Assembly (NCBI RefSeq): GCF_035918315.1
Contig: NZ_CP142146.1
Span: 372,001-436,000 of the forward strand
DNA: 64,000 nt
Direction: 5' to 3'
Source of the DNA: Vagococcus jeotgali
GTDB taxonomy: Bacteria; Bacillota; Bacilli; Lactobacillales; Vagococcaceae
Shown here: in pieces, positions 27,405 through 37,332 of the stretch
Position numbering within the stretch: position 1 is the stretch's first letter
How the letters are laid out: each line of letters opens with the position of its first letter
The notes under the pieces: generated by a model
Database searches by the model: none
What the model was told of the DNA's origin: nothing
The model's input: only the letters and a program-made list of their open reading frames with translations
Made by a program: the position numbers and the translations under genes

Positions 27405-27441
27405 AATTCATCTAACTAATAATCAAAGGAGAGATGATAGG

Positions 27442-27969
27442 ATGGCAACAACGAATGAAAAAGCGATATTTGCAGGTGGGTGTTTTTGGTGTATGGTGAA
27501 GCCTTTTGATGAGCATCCTGGTGTTGTTTCTGTCACATCAGGTTACACGGGAGGTCACGTTGAAAATCCAACTTATGAACAAGTCAAAACTGGGATGACT
27601 GGTCACACGGAAGCCGTGGAGATTGTCTATGACCCAAGTATTTTATCTTACAAAGATTTAGTAGATATTTACTGGCAACAAACAGACCCAACGGATGCTT
27701 TTGGTCAATTTGCAGATAGGGGAGACTCATATCGTCCAGTGATTTTCTACTCAAATGAGGAGCAAAAAGAAATAGCTGAGGAATCAAAACGATTACTTAA
27801 TGAAAGTGGTAGATTTCAAGATCCAGTGGTGACGACGATTGAAGCAGCTGAAGTCTTTTATCCGGCTGAGGAGTATCACCAAGACTTTTATAAAAAGAAT
27901 AACTCACATTATACCTCGTATCATCAAGGGTCAGGCCGAGCTGGTTTTATTGAAGAAAATTGGGATTAG
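27442..27969 (+). CDS. msrA: Peptide methionine sulfoxide reductase MsrA
   Basis: Reduces methionine-S-sulfoxide in oxidised proteins. It has 175 residues with the catalytic motif GGCFWC near residue 15, [15 protein letters not shown] and the YHQDFYKKN segment near the C-terminus. AAAGGAGAGATG precedes the ATG. It is the first ordinary chromosomal gene right of the IS605 element, and a bidirectional terminator separates it from pcp. Confidence 0.95.
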   Translation: MATTNEKAIFAGGCFWCMVKPFDEHPGVVSVTSGYTGGHVENPTYEQVKTGMTGHTEAVEIVYDPSILSYKDLVDIYWQQTDPTDAFGQFADRGDSYRPVIFYSNEEQKEIAEESKRLLNESGRFQDPVVTTIEAAEVFYPAEEYHQDFYKKNNSHYTSYHQGSGRAGFIEENWD

Positions 27970-27989
27970 ATTGAATGATAAATGTAAAT

Positions 27990-28031
27990 AAAAAGCTATC
28001 TGGAGCAAATTCCAGATAGCTTTTATTTTTT
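27990..28031. terminator. Bidirectional terminator msrA / pcp
   Basis: AAAAAGCTATCTGGA / TCCAGATAGCTTTTT stem with a 6-base loop between convergent genes. Confidence 0.92.
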
Positions 28032-28677
28032 AATGAGTGGTCCCAACGTTTAATGTAATATCATCTTCTGTTGTGACAGCAGCTTCAATAGCGTGTTCTA
28101 AAGATTTAGCTATTGTGTCTAGTGACATAGATGCTGTAGTGGCAGATTGTTTGATAACTTGTCCAGTTTCAAATGGCACGTGGATGAATCCACCTTTAAT
28201 GTCTGGGTGTTTGTGTGCCAAGTGATACAGTAAGTTATACATGATTTCATTACAAACAAAAGTGCCAGCTGAGTAAGAAATAAAAGCTGGTAAGTTGTTG
28301 TCATGAACCTGTTTTACCATAGCTTTAATTGGTAATGTGCTAAAGTAAGCAGCAGGACCATCTTCTTGGACGGGTGTACCTAGTGGTTGGTTGCCTTTAT
28401 TATCTGGAATTCTTGCTTCAATTAAATTAATAGCTACAGCTTCAACTGAGATTGACGGGCGACCTCCAGCTTGTCCCACGCAAATCACGATATTTGGATT
28501 GTGTGTTGCGATGGCTTCTTGCACTTTGATACTACTTTCTCCAAAGACAGTAGGCACTTCGATTTTAATAATCTGGGCTCCTGCAATAGTATCAGGTAAT
28601 AATTTTACTGCTTCATAAGCTGGGTTAACTGATTCCCCGCCGAATGGATCAAATCCTGTTATTAATACTTTCATCAT
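28030..28677 (-). CDS. pcp: Pyroglutamyl-peptidase I
   Basis: Cytosolic cysteine peptidase (C15) removing N-terminal pyroglutamate. It has 215 residues. The catalytic triad is in place: Glu in TVFGESSIKVQE, Cys in AGTFVCNEIMYNLL and His in GGFIHVPFE; GFDPFGGE is at the N-terminus. Last gene of an operon with two DUF969/DUF979 membrane proteins, which fits import of 5-oxoproline-containing compounds followed by hydrolysis. Confidence 0.95.
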   Translation of the reverse strand: MMKVLITGFDPFGGESVNPAYEAVKLLPDTIAGAQIIKIEVPTVFGESSIKVQEAIATHNPNIVICVGQAGGRPSISVEAVAINLIEARIPDNKGNQPLGTPVQEDGPAAYFSTLPIKAMVKQVHDNNLPAFISYSAGTFVCNEIMYNLLYHLAHKHPDIKGGFIHVPFETGQVIKQSATTASMSLDTIAKSLEHAIEAAVTTEDDITLNVGTTH

Positions 28678-28691
28678 TAATACTCTCCTTT

Positions 28692-29636
28692 TTAACTAAA
28701 TATAATCATGTAAATAACTTGAACAACTAACATAAATAAGGCGATGACCATTTGGTTTTTAATGACACCGTATTTATCTTTCATATCTAAAATAGCCACA
28801 GGAACCACGTTAAAGTTAGCTGCCATTGGTGTCATTAATGTCCCAGAAAATCCGCAAGTTAGAGCAACCATTCCCACCAAGGCTGGATCTGCTCCGTAAG
28901 CTAAAACAAAAGGTCCACCAATTCCAACTGTCATTACTGTAATGGCTGCAAAAGCGTTACCCATAATCATGGTAAACAAGACCATACCAATGGCATAAAT
29001 GATGATTCCAAGTGTCAAGTTTCCAGCAGGTATAACACGGCTCACACCACTTGAAATCACCTCACCGACACCGGCTGCAGTAAACACGGCACCTAGAGAG
29101 GCTAGTAACATAGGTAACATAGATAAAGGTCCAATGGTTCCAAGCATATCCACAGCATCATAAAAGAACACTTTTGGCTTGTTGTCTTTGGATAAAATCA
29201 TTAAGATAATAATGGATAAGACAACACCAATCCCTACCCCAACTAAAGCACCTAGTTTCGTTGTGAGCGCCACGATAATCGCCACACCACCAATCGAAAG
29301 TGCTGGGATAAATATTTTTAGTCCAATATTATCTGCTGCTTTTTTCATGTATTCTTTGGTTGCAGTATGACTCTTTCCTTTTGTCACGCGACCTAATATG
29401 GCAGGTAAGGTCATGACTAAAATGATGATGCCAGTTATCATACTTGGAATCCATCTACCAAACCCAATGACAAGCCCCATCGTTGTCCAAAAAACTCCTG
29501 ATCCTAGAGAATTTTTATTGCTTTTATCTGCAAAGTTATAAATCCCTGTTCCAATGGCAACAAGCCCCATGACCATATAGATTATTTCTAAAAGTTTATC
29601 TCCTAGTAAAATATCATTATTTAGAAAAAAATTCAT
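28692..29636 (-). CDS. DUF979 membrane protein (putative permease half)
   Basis: A 314-residue very hydrophobic protein with about 9-10 membrane segments and the family C-terminus TLMTPMAANFNVVPVAILDM. DUF979 and DUF969 proteins are almost always paired and found next to pcp, so they are thought to form a transporter together. It begins 1 base after the DUF969 stop. The substrate is not shown by the sequence. Confidence 0.85.
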   Translation of the reverse strand: MNFFLNNDILLGDKLLEIIYMVMGLVAIGTGIYNFADKSNKNSLGSGVFWTTMGLVIGFGRWIPSMITGIIILVMTLPAILGRVTKGKSHTATKEYMKKAADNIGLKIFIPALSIGGVAIIVALTTKLGALVGVGIGVVLSIIILMILSKDNKPKVFFYDAVDMLGTIGPLSMLPMLLASLGAVFTAAGVGEVISSGVSRVIPAGNLTLGIIIYAIGMVLFTMIMGNAFAAITVMTVGIGGPFVLAYGADPALVGMVALTCGFSGTLMTPMAANFNVVPVAILDMKDKYGVIKNQMVIALFMLVVQVIYMIIFS

Positions 29637-29637
29637 G

Positions 29638-30333
29638 TTATTTCACTTCCTTTTCTTGTTGGAAATATTGCTTGATTAGTCGTTTATTTTTAAAGTGGAA
29701 GTATACACAAGCTGCCACAAGAGCAATCAAGGCAATTGGAATTTCAACGATCATCAGTCTGACAAGAGTCACGTCATACCCTAAACTAGCTAAAGTAGAT
29801 TGAACCAGTAAAGCGCCGGCCCCTCCGATAAATAAGTTTTGACCAAAGAACCATGTGATGTTTTCCATGGCAGCAGCCATCCCTTTTAATTCTTCTGAAT
29901 AAGTATCGTTTTTTTCAAAACCTTGTGATTCGGTTGTCCCGTCCATCATTGGATAAACAATCGGACTAACAAACCCAGCTACCCCACCAAAACTCACGTT
30001 AAATGCTGCAAAAACCGTTCTAAAGACACCATAAATAGAAACAATCCCACTAGCATTCACTTTTTTGACTTTTTGAATCATACGAACAGATGATTCTTTT
30101 AAACCATTTCGCTCTAGTGTTCCAGTCACTAACATGATGATAATGAAAATCGCCATCCCTCTGTTAGCGACAAAACTAGAACCTAATATATCTAACATTG
30201 CCGTAAAACCCATGCCACTAGCTAATGCTGTTGCAATCATAGCCACAACAACGATTAAAATGGAGTCTAATTTAAGAGCAAAACCGACAATAACGATTAA
30301 TAGACCAATTAGACTAAGTACATTTGAATCCAT
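29638..30333 (-). CDS. DUF969 membrane protein (putative permease half)
   Basis: A 231-residue protein with about five to six membrane segments, including a conserved FNVSFGGVAGFVSPIVYPMM loop. The start is the ATG at 30333 (MDSNVLSLIGLLI) with ATGAGG about 10 bases upstream; the frame stays open 48 bases further up, but without a ribosome site. First gene of the DUF969-DUF979-pcp operon. Confidence 0.85.
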   Translation of the reverse strand: MDSNVLSLIGLLIVIVGFALKLDSILIVVVAMIATALASGMGFTAMLDILGSSFVANRGMAIFIIIMLVTGTLERNGLKESSVRMIQKVKKVNASGIVSIYGVFRTVFAAFNVSFGGVAGFVSPIVYPMMDGTTESQGFEKNDTYSEELKGMAAAMENITWFFGQNLFIGGAGALLVQSTLASLGYDVTLVRLMIVEIPIALIALVAACVYFHFKNKRLIKQYFQQEKEVK

Positions 30334-30884
30334 AATACTAAACCTCATTCTTTCTAAAATATAATGTAAAAAATAACACATATAAATATTTTATCATTAT
30401 TTTTTCATTTGTCTATTGATAGTTTTTTTGGGTTTTAAAAGAGCATATGAGATTTTTATATTTTTTAAAATGACGGAAAAATGACATCAAAAATTGAATT
30501 ATAAGTATCTAATATCATGACTTATTAGTGAATTAAACTAACTTTTTGGTGAAATAGTAATGGTATTTATTTCTTTCTCATATAAAAGTTAATCGTTATA
30601 TTATAATTAGATAGCCAATTAGTCATTAAAGAAGAGAGCTTACAAAGGAGTAGAATTAGGTTAAGTATTGTTTAGTATCGTAGGTAGCTTAAGAAGTAAG
30701 ATAGATACAGTGGGATATAAAAGCTATCGCTATAAGTGGTGAATATCATAGTATTAAAAATCTAGTTACTTCGTTATTGTCAGTTATTAAAGAAATTTTG
30801 AGTGAATTTACCAAATCAAGAAATCAGAGTGTTAGAAGAGAGGGGGGATTTTTATTGTTCTAAGCTATCGCTTGAAACATATGA
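30334..30884. other. Gene-free region between DUF969 and glmS remnant
   Basis: About 550 AT-rich bases. Two unsupported open snatches are readable on the plus strand (about 30682-30740, and about 30763-30864 encoding SLLSVIKEILSEFTKSRNQS). Their ends and codon use suggest a decayed gene, but no family was recognised. The DUF969 promoter should be at its left edge. Confidence 0.35.
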
Positions 30885-30929
30885 TTTAGGCTCTTTCTCA
30901 AATCACATTGATAAGATAAAGAGCCTAAA
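30885..30929. repeat. Inverted repeat with IS-tip-like sequence
   Basis: Perfect 12-base arms TTTAGGCTCTTT / AAAGAGCCTAAA around a 21-base loop. There is no T-run on either side. The left arm continues CTCAAATCACATTGAT, similar to the ISL3 tip found at 41960 (GGCTCTTCGTCAAATCGTGT). It may act as a terminator for the glmS remnant or be a leftover IS end. Confidence 0.5.
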
Positions 30930-30956
30930 TAAATTTGTAAAAATGATGTTTAAAAA

Positions 30957-32752
30957 TTATTCAACTGTGACACTTTTAGCTAAATTTCTAGGTTTATCAA
31001 CATCTAACCCTTTTTGTAAACTAGCATAATATGCTAAGAGTTGCAGAGGAACAACACTGATAAGTGGGGAGAGAAGAGCGTTAACATTTGGTAAAATAAG
31101 ACTATCAGATTCTCTACCTAACTCATCTGACACGATGGTAATGACATTAGCTCCTCTACTTTCGACCTCTTTAGCATTTCCTCTTGTATGTGCAGCAGTG
31201 GTATCATTGGTTATTAAGGCGATAACAGGTGTTCCTTCCTCAATTAGAGCAATGGTTCCATGCTTCAATTCTCCAGCAGCAAAGCCTTCAGCTTGTATAT
31301 AAGATACTTCTTTTAATTTTAAAGCTCCCTCTAGAGAAACGGCATAGTCGATTTCTCTACCAATAAAGAAAGCATTTGGTGTTTCTGTGAGATAGTCTTT
31401 ACTCAAATTAGAAATAATTTCTTTTTCACTTATTAAGGAATCCATAGCAGCTGCAACTATTCCCATCTCATGAATAATATCGAATTGTTTTGCTTTGGCT
31501 ACTTCTTTTGATTCACCTACTCCTTTTGCAAGATATGCCATAACTGCTATTTGTGATGTATATGCTTTAGTAGAGGCAACTGCAATCTCAGGTCCAGCAT
31601 TTAATAGTAATGTATAATTTGCTTCTCTAGAAAGGGTCGATCCTTTCACATTAGTAATTGTTAGTGAGGGATGATTTAATTGATTGACTTTAACTAAAAC
31701 CTGTCTACTATCAGCTGTTTCTCCACTTTGGGTTAGAAAAATAAAAAAAGGTTTTTTAGAAAGGACGGGCATGTCATATCCCATCTCACTTGCTAGATGA
31801 ACTTCGACTGGAATATTAGTTAGTTTTTCAATAATTGACTTTCCAGCGAGCCCAGCATGCCAACTCGTACCACACCCTACGATATAAACACGGTCACTCT
31901 CTTCGATTGTTTGAATAATGTTTGAATCGATAATTATTTTTCCATCTTTGTCAGTATAATCTTTAATGAGAGAGCGAATAACACCAGGTTGTTCATCTAT
32001 CTCTTTTAACATATAAAAAGGATAAAGTCCTTTTTCTGTTTCAGATGCATCTAACTCAGTTATATAAGGTTGTCTATACTGTTTCTCTAGATTTTGGTCA
32101 TAAATATTTAAACAATTAGGAGTAACAATAATACGTTCTCCATCCATTATTTCAATAAACTTATTTGTTTCATGAATCATTGCCATAGCATCACTACCAA
32201 CATAATGGCAATTATTTCCGATACCTATTAAAAGAGGACTTTTATTTTTAGCAAGATAGAGCGTATCAGGTTCGGCTTCATTTATTAAAGCAATGGCATA
32301 GGATCCTTTAACCAATTTTAAAGTTTCATTTAACGTTTCTAAAGTATTTTTATGATTTTTACTAAATAGATCAATCAACTCAACTAAAATTTCACTATCT
32401 GTTTCACCACTTAACTCAATATCTGATAAGTACTCCTCTTTTAAATCCATATAATTTTCAATTACACCATTATGTACGAGACAAAAAAGTTTACTTTTAG
32501 ATTGATGAGGATGAGCATTTTCTCTATTGGGTTCTCCGTGTGTTGCCCAATACCAGTTTTACCATTAGGAATATTTTTAGCTAATGATTTTAGTTCTTCT
32601 ACACTACCAGGACATTTAACTAGAAAAGTATCAGCATCATCGGTAATGAAGATTCCGGCAGAATCGTAGCCTCTATATTCTAGTTTCTCTAAACTTTTAA
32701 TTAAAATATTTTTTGTATTATTATTTCCCACTACTCCAATAATTCCACACAT
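30957..32752 (-). pseudogene. glmS: Glucosamine-6-phosphate synthase, frameshifted
   Basis: GlmS makes glucosamine-6-phosphate from fructose-6-phosphate and glutamine. The N-terminal frame (ATG 32752, MCGIIGVVGN with nucleophile Cys) runs to GKTGIG and then leaves frame. The right frame resumes at WATHGEPNRENAHPHQSK and continues to the normal end (DKPRNLAKSVTVE). The missing piece corresponds to HTR-W, which fits a deletion of about 13 bases between TTGG repeats at about 32560-32563. It removes the conserved glutamine-binding arginine segment and shifts frame. The two sugar isomerase domains are otherwise intact. A functional glmS must exist elsewhere. Confidence 0.8.
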
Positions 32753-32886
32753 AATACCCCTGCTTTCCTTTAATTGGTCTATACATAAAAGTAATTGTGA
32801 TTTTATTAACAATAGTGATTTTATAACATTTAAAGTTATAAGTCAATTAAAATTAATAATTGGTATAGCTGTATAAAAATGGCTAT

Positions 32887-32918
32887 TAACTTTGGCACAT
32901 TAGTTTGTGCCAAAGTTA
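32887..32918. promoter_or_regulatory. Perfect inverted repeat between glmS and mtlA
   Basis: TAACTTTGGCACA / TGTGCCAAAGTTA, 13-base arms with a 6-base loop, about 14 bases upstream of the mtlA -35. No T-run follows. It could be an operator for MtlR or another regulator, or an insulating hairpin. Confidence 0.5.
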
Positions 32919-32931
32919 CCTCTACTATTTA

Positions 32932-32960
32932 TTGAAAGCCTTTTATGTAAACGTTATGAT
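32932..32960 (+). promoter_or_regulatory. mtl operon promoter overlapped by a cre site
   Basis: -35 TTGAAA (32932-32937), 17-base spacer, -10 TATGAT (32955-32960). TGTAAACGTTATGA (32946-32959) matches the catabolite-responsive element consensus in its core and overlaps the -10, so CcpA should repress the operon when glucose is present. Confidence 0.75.
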
Positions 32961-32999
32961 TGATTTGAAGATAGGTTATAAAAAATAGGAGGTAGAAAA

Positions 33000-34766
33000 A
33001 TGAATAATGAGATGGGTGAAAAGAAAAATCTAAAGGTAAAGGTTCAGCGTTTTGGTAGTCATTTATCTGGAATGGTAATGCCAAATATTGGAGCATTTAT
33101 TGCCTGGGGAGTTATTACAGCACTCTTTATAGATACTGGATGGCTGCCAAATGAACAGCTAGCAACATTAGTATCGCCGATGTTAACATACTTATTACCA
33201 TTGTTAATAGGGTATACAGGAGGTAATATGGTTCATGGTCAACGTGGAGCAGTCGTTGGAGCAATTGCTACCATGGGGGTTATTGTTGGTTCAGATGTAC
33301 CAATGTTTATCGGAGCTATGATTATGGGACCATTAGGTGGCTGGTGTATCAAAAAATTTGATGAAAGCTTCCAATCTAAAATAAAAACAGGATTTGAAAT
33401 GTTAGTAAATAATTTCTCATCTGGGTTAATTGGCTTTGCATTGGCAATAGTAGGTTTTTTTGGAATCGGTCCAATTGTAACAGGCTTAACACATATGATG
33501 GCCCAAGGAGTAGAGACCATTATTTCAATGCATTTATTACCATTAGCTAATATCTTAATTGAACCTGCAAAAATATTATTTTTAAATAATGCTATAAATC
33601 ATGGGATATTAACACCTCTAGGAGCAGAACAGGTAGCTTCTACTGGGAAATCAATTCTATTTTTACTAGAAGCTAATCCAGGTCCTGGTTTAGGTGTGCT
33701 TCTAGCATTTACGTTTTTTGGTAAAGGATCGGCTAAATCATCAGCTCCTGGAGCAATAATTATTCAATTTTTAGGGGGAATCCATGAGATTTATTTCCCT
33801 TATGTCATGATGAAACCTGCATTGTTATTAGCAGTTATTGCTGGTGGAGTTTCAGGAACATTTACATTCCAATTGTTAGGAGCAGGTTTACAGGCAGCAG
33901 CTTCTCCAGGTTCTATATTTGCTATTTTAGCTATGACACCAAAAGGAACATACTTAGCAAACATTTTAGGAATTGTAGTTGGGGCAGTTGTATCCTTCTT
34001 GATTGCTGCAATAATATTGAAAGCTGATAAAAGTAGTGATGAGAATACATTTTCTGAAAGTCAAAAAGCTATGAAAGCTGAAAAAGCTCAAAGTAAAGGA
34101 CAAATAGTAACAAAAACTAAAGGAAATATCTCAAATATTGATGATTCTATTACGAATATTATATTTGCTTGTGATGCCGGTATGGGCTCAAGTGCAATGG
34201 GAGCATCAGTTTTAAGAAATAAAGTTAAAAAGGCTGGTTTATCATTACCAGTTACAAATTCTGCCATTAATAATCTAGTAGATAGTCATGACACTTTAGT
34301 TGTAACACAAGAAGAATTATATGAAAGAGCAAGAAACAAAGCACCAAATGCAACTTTTATCACAGTATCTAATTTTATGGATTCTCCTAGGTATGATGAA
34401 ATTGTTGATACTTTGTTGGGGAAAGATAATGAAAATGATTCAAAGTCTAATGTTATTTTGGACAATCAACAAACAAAAATAAGTAGTATTGGTGATGAGA
34501 AAAGTATAGTATTTGCGTATGAAGATAATGAAGGATCTGCGAATATGGGAGCAACCATGTTAAAGAAATTAATTAAAGATGAAGGTTTATCATGCTTAGT
34601 GGATGTGTTACCTATTACAGTTGCAGTAAATAAGGATGAAGGTTTATTGATTGTAAATGAAGATAACAAAAAATTAGTTGAAACGTATAAAGGGAATATT
34701 TTATTGGTAGATAACTTTGTAACAACAGAAAAATATGACTATATAATACAAGAATTAAAAAAATAG
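33000..34766 (+). CDS. mtlA: Mannitol PTS transporter IICB, with extra IIB-like domain
   Basis: Membrane permease that takes up and phosphorylates mannitol. It has 588 residues. The IIC domain (about 1-345) has the GGNMVHGQRGAVVG and GGIHEIYFPYVMMKP (substrate-site GGIHEIYFP) motifs. IIB 1 (about 378-475) carries the phospho-cysteine in FACDAGMGSSAMGAS. IIB 2 (about 498-588) repeats the fold (FAYEDNEGSANMGATML) but has no cysteine. A ~590-residue form is, to my memory, also found in streptococci, so the extension may be general. AGGAGGT ribosome site. First gene of mtlA-R-F-D. Confidence 0.93.
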   Translation: MNNEMGEKKNLKVKVQRFGSHLSGMVMPNIGAFIAWGVITALFIDTGWLPNEQLATLVSPMLTYLLPLLIGYTGGNMVHGQRGAVVGAIATMGVIVGSDVPMFIGAMIMGPLGGWCIKKFDESFQSKIKTGFEMLVNNFSSGLIGFALAIVGFFGIGPIVTGLTHMMAQGVETIISMHLLPLANILIEPAKILFLNNAINHGILTPLGAEQVASTGKSILFLLEANPGPGLGVLLAFTFFGKGSAKSSAPGAIIIQFLGGIHEIYFPYVMMKPALLLAVIAGGVSGTFTFQLLGAGLQAAASPGSIFAILAMTPKGTYLANILGIVVGAVVSFLIAAIILKADKSSDENTFSESQKAMKAEKAQSKGQIVTKTKGNISNIDDSITNIIFACDAGMGSSAMGASVLRNKVKKAGLSLPVTNSAINNLVDSHDTLVVTQEELYERARNKAPNATFITVSNFMDSPRYDEIVDTLLGKDNENDSKSNVILDNQQTKISSIGDEKSIVFAYEDNEGSANMGATMLKKLIKDEGLSCLVDVLPITVAVNKDEGLLIVNEDNKKLVETYKGNILLVDNFVTTEKYDYIIQELKK

Positions 34767-34820
34767 ATAATAAAAGACATGATATTCTTTTTTACTTGTT
34801 TTATATAAGGAGGAGAGAAA

Positions 34821-36878
34821 ATGTATTTTTCACCAAGAGAGCAAAATTTCTTGAAAGTTATGATTGATTATCCAGAAGGTGTCACAATACAAAAATTTCA
34901 AGACCTATTTAATATAAGTAAAAGAACAGTGTATCGAGAAATTTCTAGTATGGAGAAGTCCTTAAAGTTTCTTGATATACAGGTTGAAAAGCCTAGGGGT
35001 GAAGGTTATCAATTGATTGGCGAGGAAATTAATATCGAAAAATTATCTGCTTACTTGATGAATGAAAAGTTAGAAGTATTTGAAGATAATGTAGATAGAC
35101 AAAGTGCCATTGCAGCAACTTTATTGCTGATGGATAAAGAGTGTAAAGTAGATAGTTTAGCCTTAGATTTTCAAGTTAGTTCTACAACGATTAAAAAGGA
35201 TTTAAAATCGATTGAAAAAAGTTTATCTGACTTTTATTTAGAGTTACAACGAAATAAAGGAATAGGTGTTAAGATATCAGGTTTAGAAAAAGGCCGAAGA
35301 CAACTGCTTGGAAATTTGTTGTTTAATGGAATTAACGAATATGATTTTTTTAACTTTCTAAATAATAAATCTGAAGAACATTCTAGGATAAGTGGCAATT
35401 TCTTTTTTGGATTGATTGATAACGACTATTTATTTTTAGCAAAACATTTATTGTTTTCGATTGATGATGCATATAGTGAGAAGATAACAGATAACCAACT
35501 CCAGTATCTACTTATCGTTTTATGTATCTCTCTTCAAAGGATTGAGACTCAACAATTTATTGACAATGAATTTAAGGAGAGGCATGTAAAACCAGATACC
35601 ATGCAAATCTCGAGTCAGATCCTTATGAAGGTAGCAAAACTTTGGAAAATTTCTATTCCTCCACAGGAAGTTAGATTTTTAGCTAGTCAATTTGAAGGGA
35701 TCAACTATAAAAAAAACCAGACAATATTTATTGATAATTTTGATGTAGAGCTATTTTATAAGGTCAAAGAATTAATTAGATTAGTATCTAATGAAACGAC
35801 TATTAATTTTCAAACAGATGAGAAATTATTTAATGATTTATTAGCACACATGACTTCTGCATTGAAACGTATTTTTTCAAGTATGCAAGATTCTGATAGA
35901 CCTTTATTAAAAAAAATTCGTGACAAGTATCAAAAGCTAACAGTAGTTATTGAAAAAAAACTAATGGTAGTTTTTCCAGAACATATTTTTTCAAATGATG
36001 AACTAGGGTATGTTATTATTCATTTCGCAACATCTTATGAACGGAATCCAAATCGTTCATCGCTATCTGTTTTGGTCATCTGTTCTAGTGGTGTAGGCAC
36101 ATCAAAAATTTTAGAAAGTCGTATTAAAAAATACTTACCTGAATTTGAGAATATCTATATTTCTAAGATATCAGAAATGGCTAATATTGAATATAAAACA
36201 TATGATTTAATATTATCGACTATTTTCTTGCCTGGTTTTACGTTAGATTACAAAGTAATATCCCCTCTTTTATTAGATGAAGAGATACAAGAAATAAAAA
36301 CAATTATTGGAAATATTGAGACAAGTGATACAACTATTGCAACACCAGTAATATTTAATAAAGAAGCAATGACGTTTGAAGAAATATATGAAGAAGTTTA
36401 TGTTGCGAATAATTTGTTGCAATCTTTTGTTTTAAGGAGAATTCCAGATTCAATTACCATAGAAGATACGATAAAGAATATTCTATTAACAATAGATAAT
36501 ACTTTTCTAGTTAATGTTGATGAGGTATTAAATTATGTTATTGAACGATATAAGGTCGCGCCAATAGGGATACCAAATAGTAATATTGCGTTGTTTCATA
36601 GTGCTAATAAATATATAAAAAAACCACTTTTTGGCATTTATGATTTAAGTACTTCTTTTGAAATTGAAGGAATGAATAGAAAAAACATTCAGATGAATAG
36701 AGTATTGTTACTTCTAGCACCTGATCCCATGAAAAAATCAGAAGAAAAGTTATTAGGTAAAATTAGTAGTTCTGTTATAGAAAATGATTTAAACCTTGAA
36801 ATATACAAATTCGGAAACGAAAAGATGATATATGAATTATTAAGTTCATTGTTTGTAAAAGAGATAAAAGAAAATTGA
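34821..36878 (+). CDS. mtlR: Mannitol operon activator MtlR (PRD/BglG family)
   Basis: Transcription activator controlled by PTS phosphorylation. It has 685 residues: an N-terminal helix-turn-helix pair (QKFQDLFNISKRTVYREI and SLALDFQVSSTTIKKDL), two PTS regulation domains (about 190-400), a IIB-Gat-like domain with VLVICSSGVGTSK near residue 415, and a IIA-like C-terminal domain with HSANKYIKKP. GGAGGAG ribosome site. It sits between mtlA and mtlF, the order common in Firmicutes. Dual phosphorylation should couple it to mannitol and general sugar supply. Confidence 0.92.
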   Translation: MYFSPREQNFLKVMIDYPEGVTIQKFQDLFNISKRTVYREISSMEKSLKFLDIQVEKPRGEGYQLIGEEINIEKLSAYLMNEKLEVFEDNVDRQSAIAATLLLMDKECKVDSLALDFQVSSTTIKKDLKSIEKSLSDFYLELQRNKGIGVKISGLEKGRRQLLGNLLFNGINEYDFFNFLNNKSEEHSRISGNFFFGLIDNDYLFLAKHLLFSIDDAYSEKITDNQLQYLLIVLCISLQRIETQQFIDNEFKERHVKPDTMQISSQILMKVAKLWKISIPPQEVRFLASQFEGINYKKNQTIFIDNFDVELFYKVKELIRLVSNETTINFQTDEKLFNDLLAHMTSALKRIFSSMQDSDRPLLKKIRDKYQKLTVVIEKKLMVVFPEHIFSNDELGYVIIHFATSYERNPNRSSLSVLVICSSGVGTSKILESRIKKYLPEFENIYISKISEMANIEYKTYDLILSTIFLPGFTLDYKVISPLLLDEEIQEIKTIIGNIETSDTTIATPVIFNKEAMTFEEIYEEVYVANNLLQSFVLRRIPDSITIEDTIKNILLTIDNTFLVNVDEVLNYVIERYKVAPIGIPNSNIALFHSANKYIKKPLFGIYDLSTSFEIEGMNRKNIQMNRVLLLLAPDPMKKSEEKLLGKISSSVIENDLNLEIYKFGNEKMIYELLSSLFVKEIKEN

Positions 36879-36892
36879 AGAGGTGAGTAGAT

Positions 36893-37330
36893 ATGGAATT
36901 AAAAAAAGAAATGATACTACTAAATCAGCAGTTTGATAATAAAGAAGATGCAATAAGAGCCAGTGGTAGATTATTAGTTGAAAATGGTTGTGTAGAAAGT
37001 GAATACATAGAATCTATGATTGAGCGAAATGAAATGGTTTCTGTTTACATGGGAAACTTTATTGCCATTCCACATGGGACAGATGAATCTAAAAAATATG
37101 TAAAAAAAAGTGGTATTTCTATTCTACAAGTTCCTCAAGGTGTTCAATTTGGAGAAGATGATACGGAAGATGTAGCTATGATTATCTTTGGCATCGCTGG
37201 TGTGGGAGATGAGCACTTAGATATTTTACAAAAAATTGCTATTTTCTGTTCAAATATTGAGAATGTTATAAAATTAGCAGATGCAAAATCAAGTGAAGAA
37301 ATTATTAAGTATCTAGAGGAGGTAGAGTAA
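36893..37330 (+). CDS. mtlF: Mannitol PTS IIA component
   Basis: Phosphocarrier passing phosphate from HPr to MtlA-IIB. It has 145 residues with the phospho-histidine in [10 protein letters not shown] near residue 64. AGAGGTGAG ribosome site. The next gene mtlD starts 2 bases after its stop. Confidence 0.94.
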   Translation: MELKKEMILLNQQFDNKEDAIRASGRLLVENGCVESEYIESMIERNEMVSVYMGNFIAIPHGTDESKKYVKKSGISILQVPQGVQFGEDDTEDVAMIIFGIAGVGDEHLDILQKIAIFCSNIENVIKLADAKSSEEIIKYLEEVE

Positions 37331-37332
37331 TT

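Noticed and set aside
30802-31029. Plus-strand frame of 75 residues at the glmS end
   Set aside because: Its second half is antisense to glmS and it spans an inverted repeat; no homology recognised.
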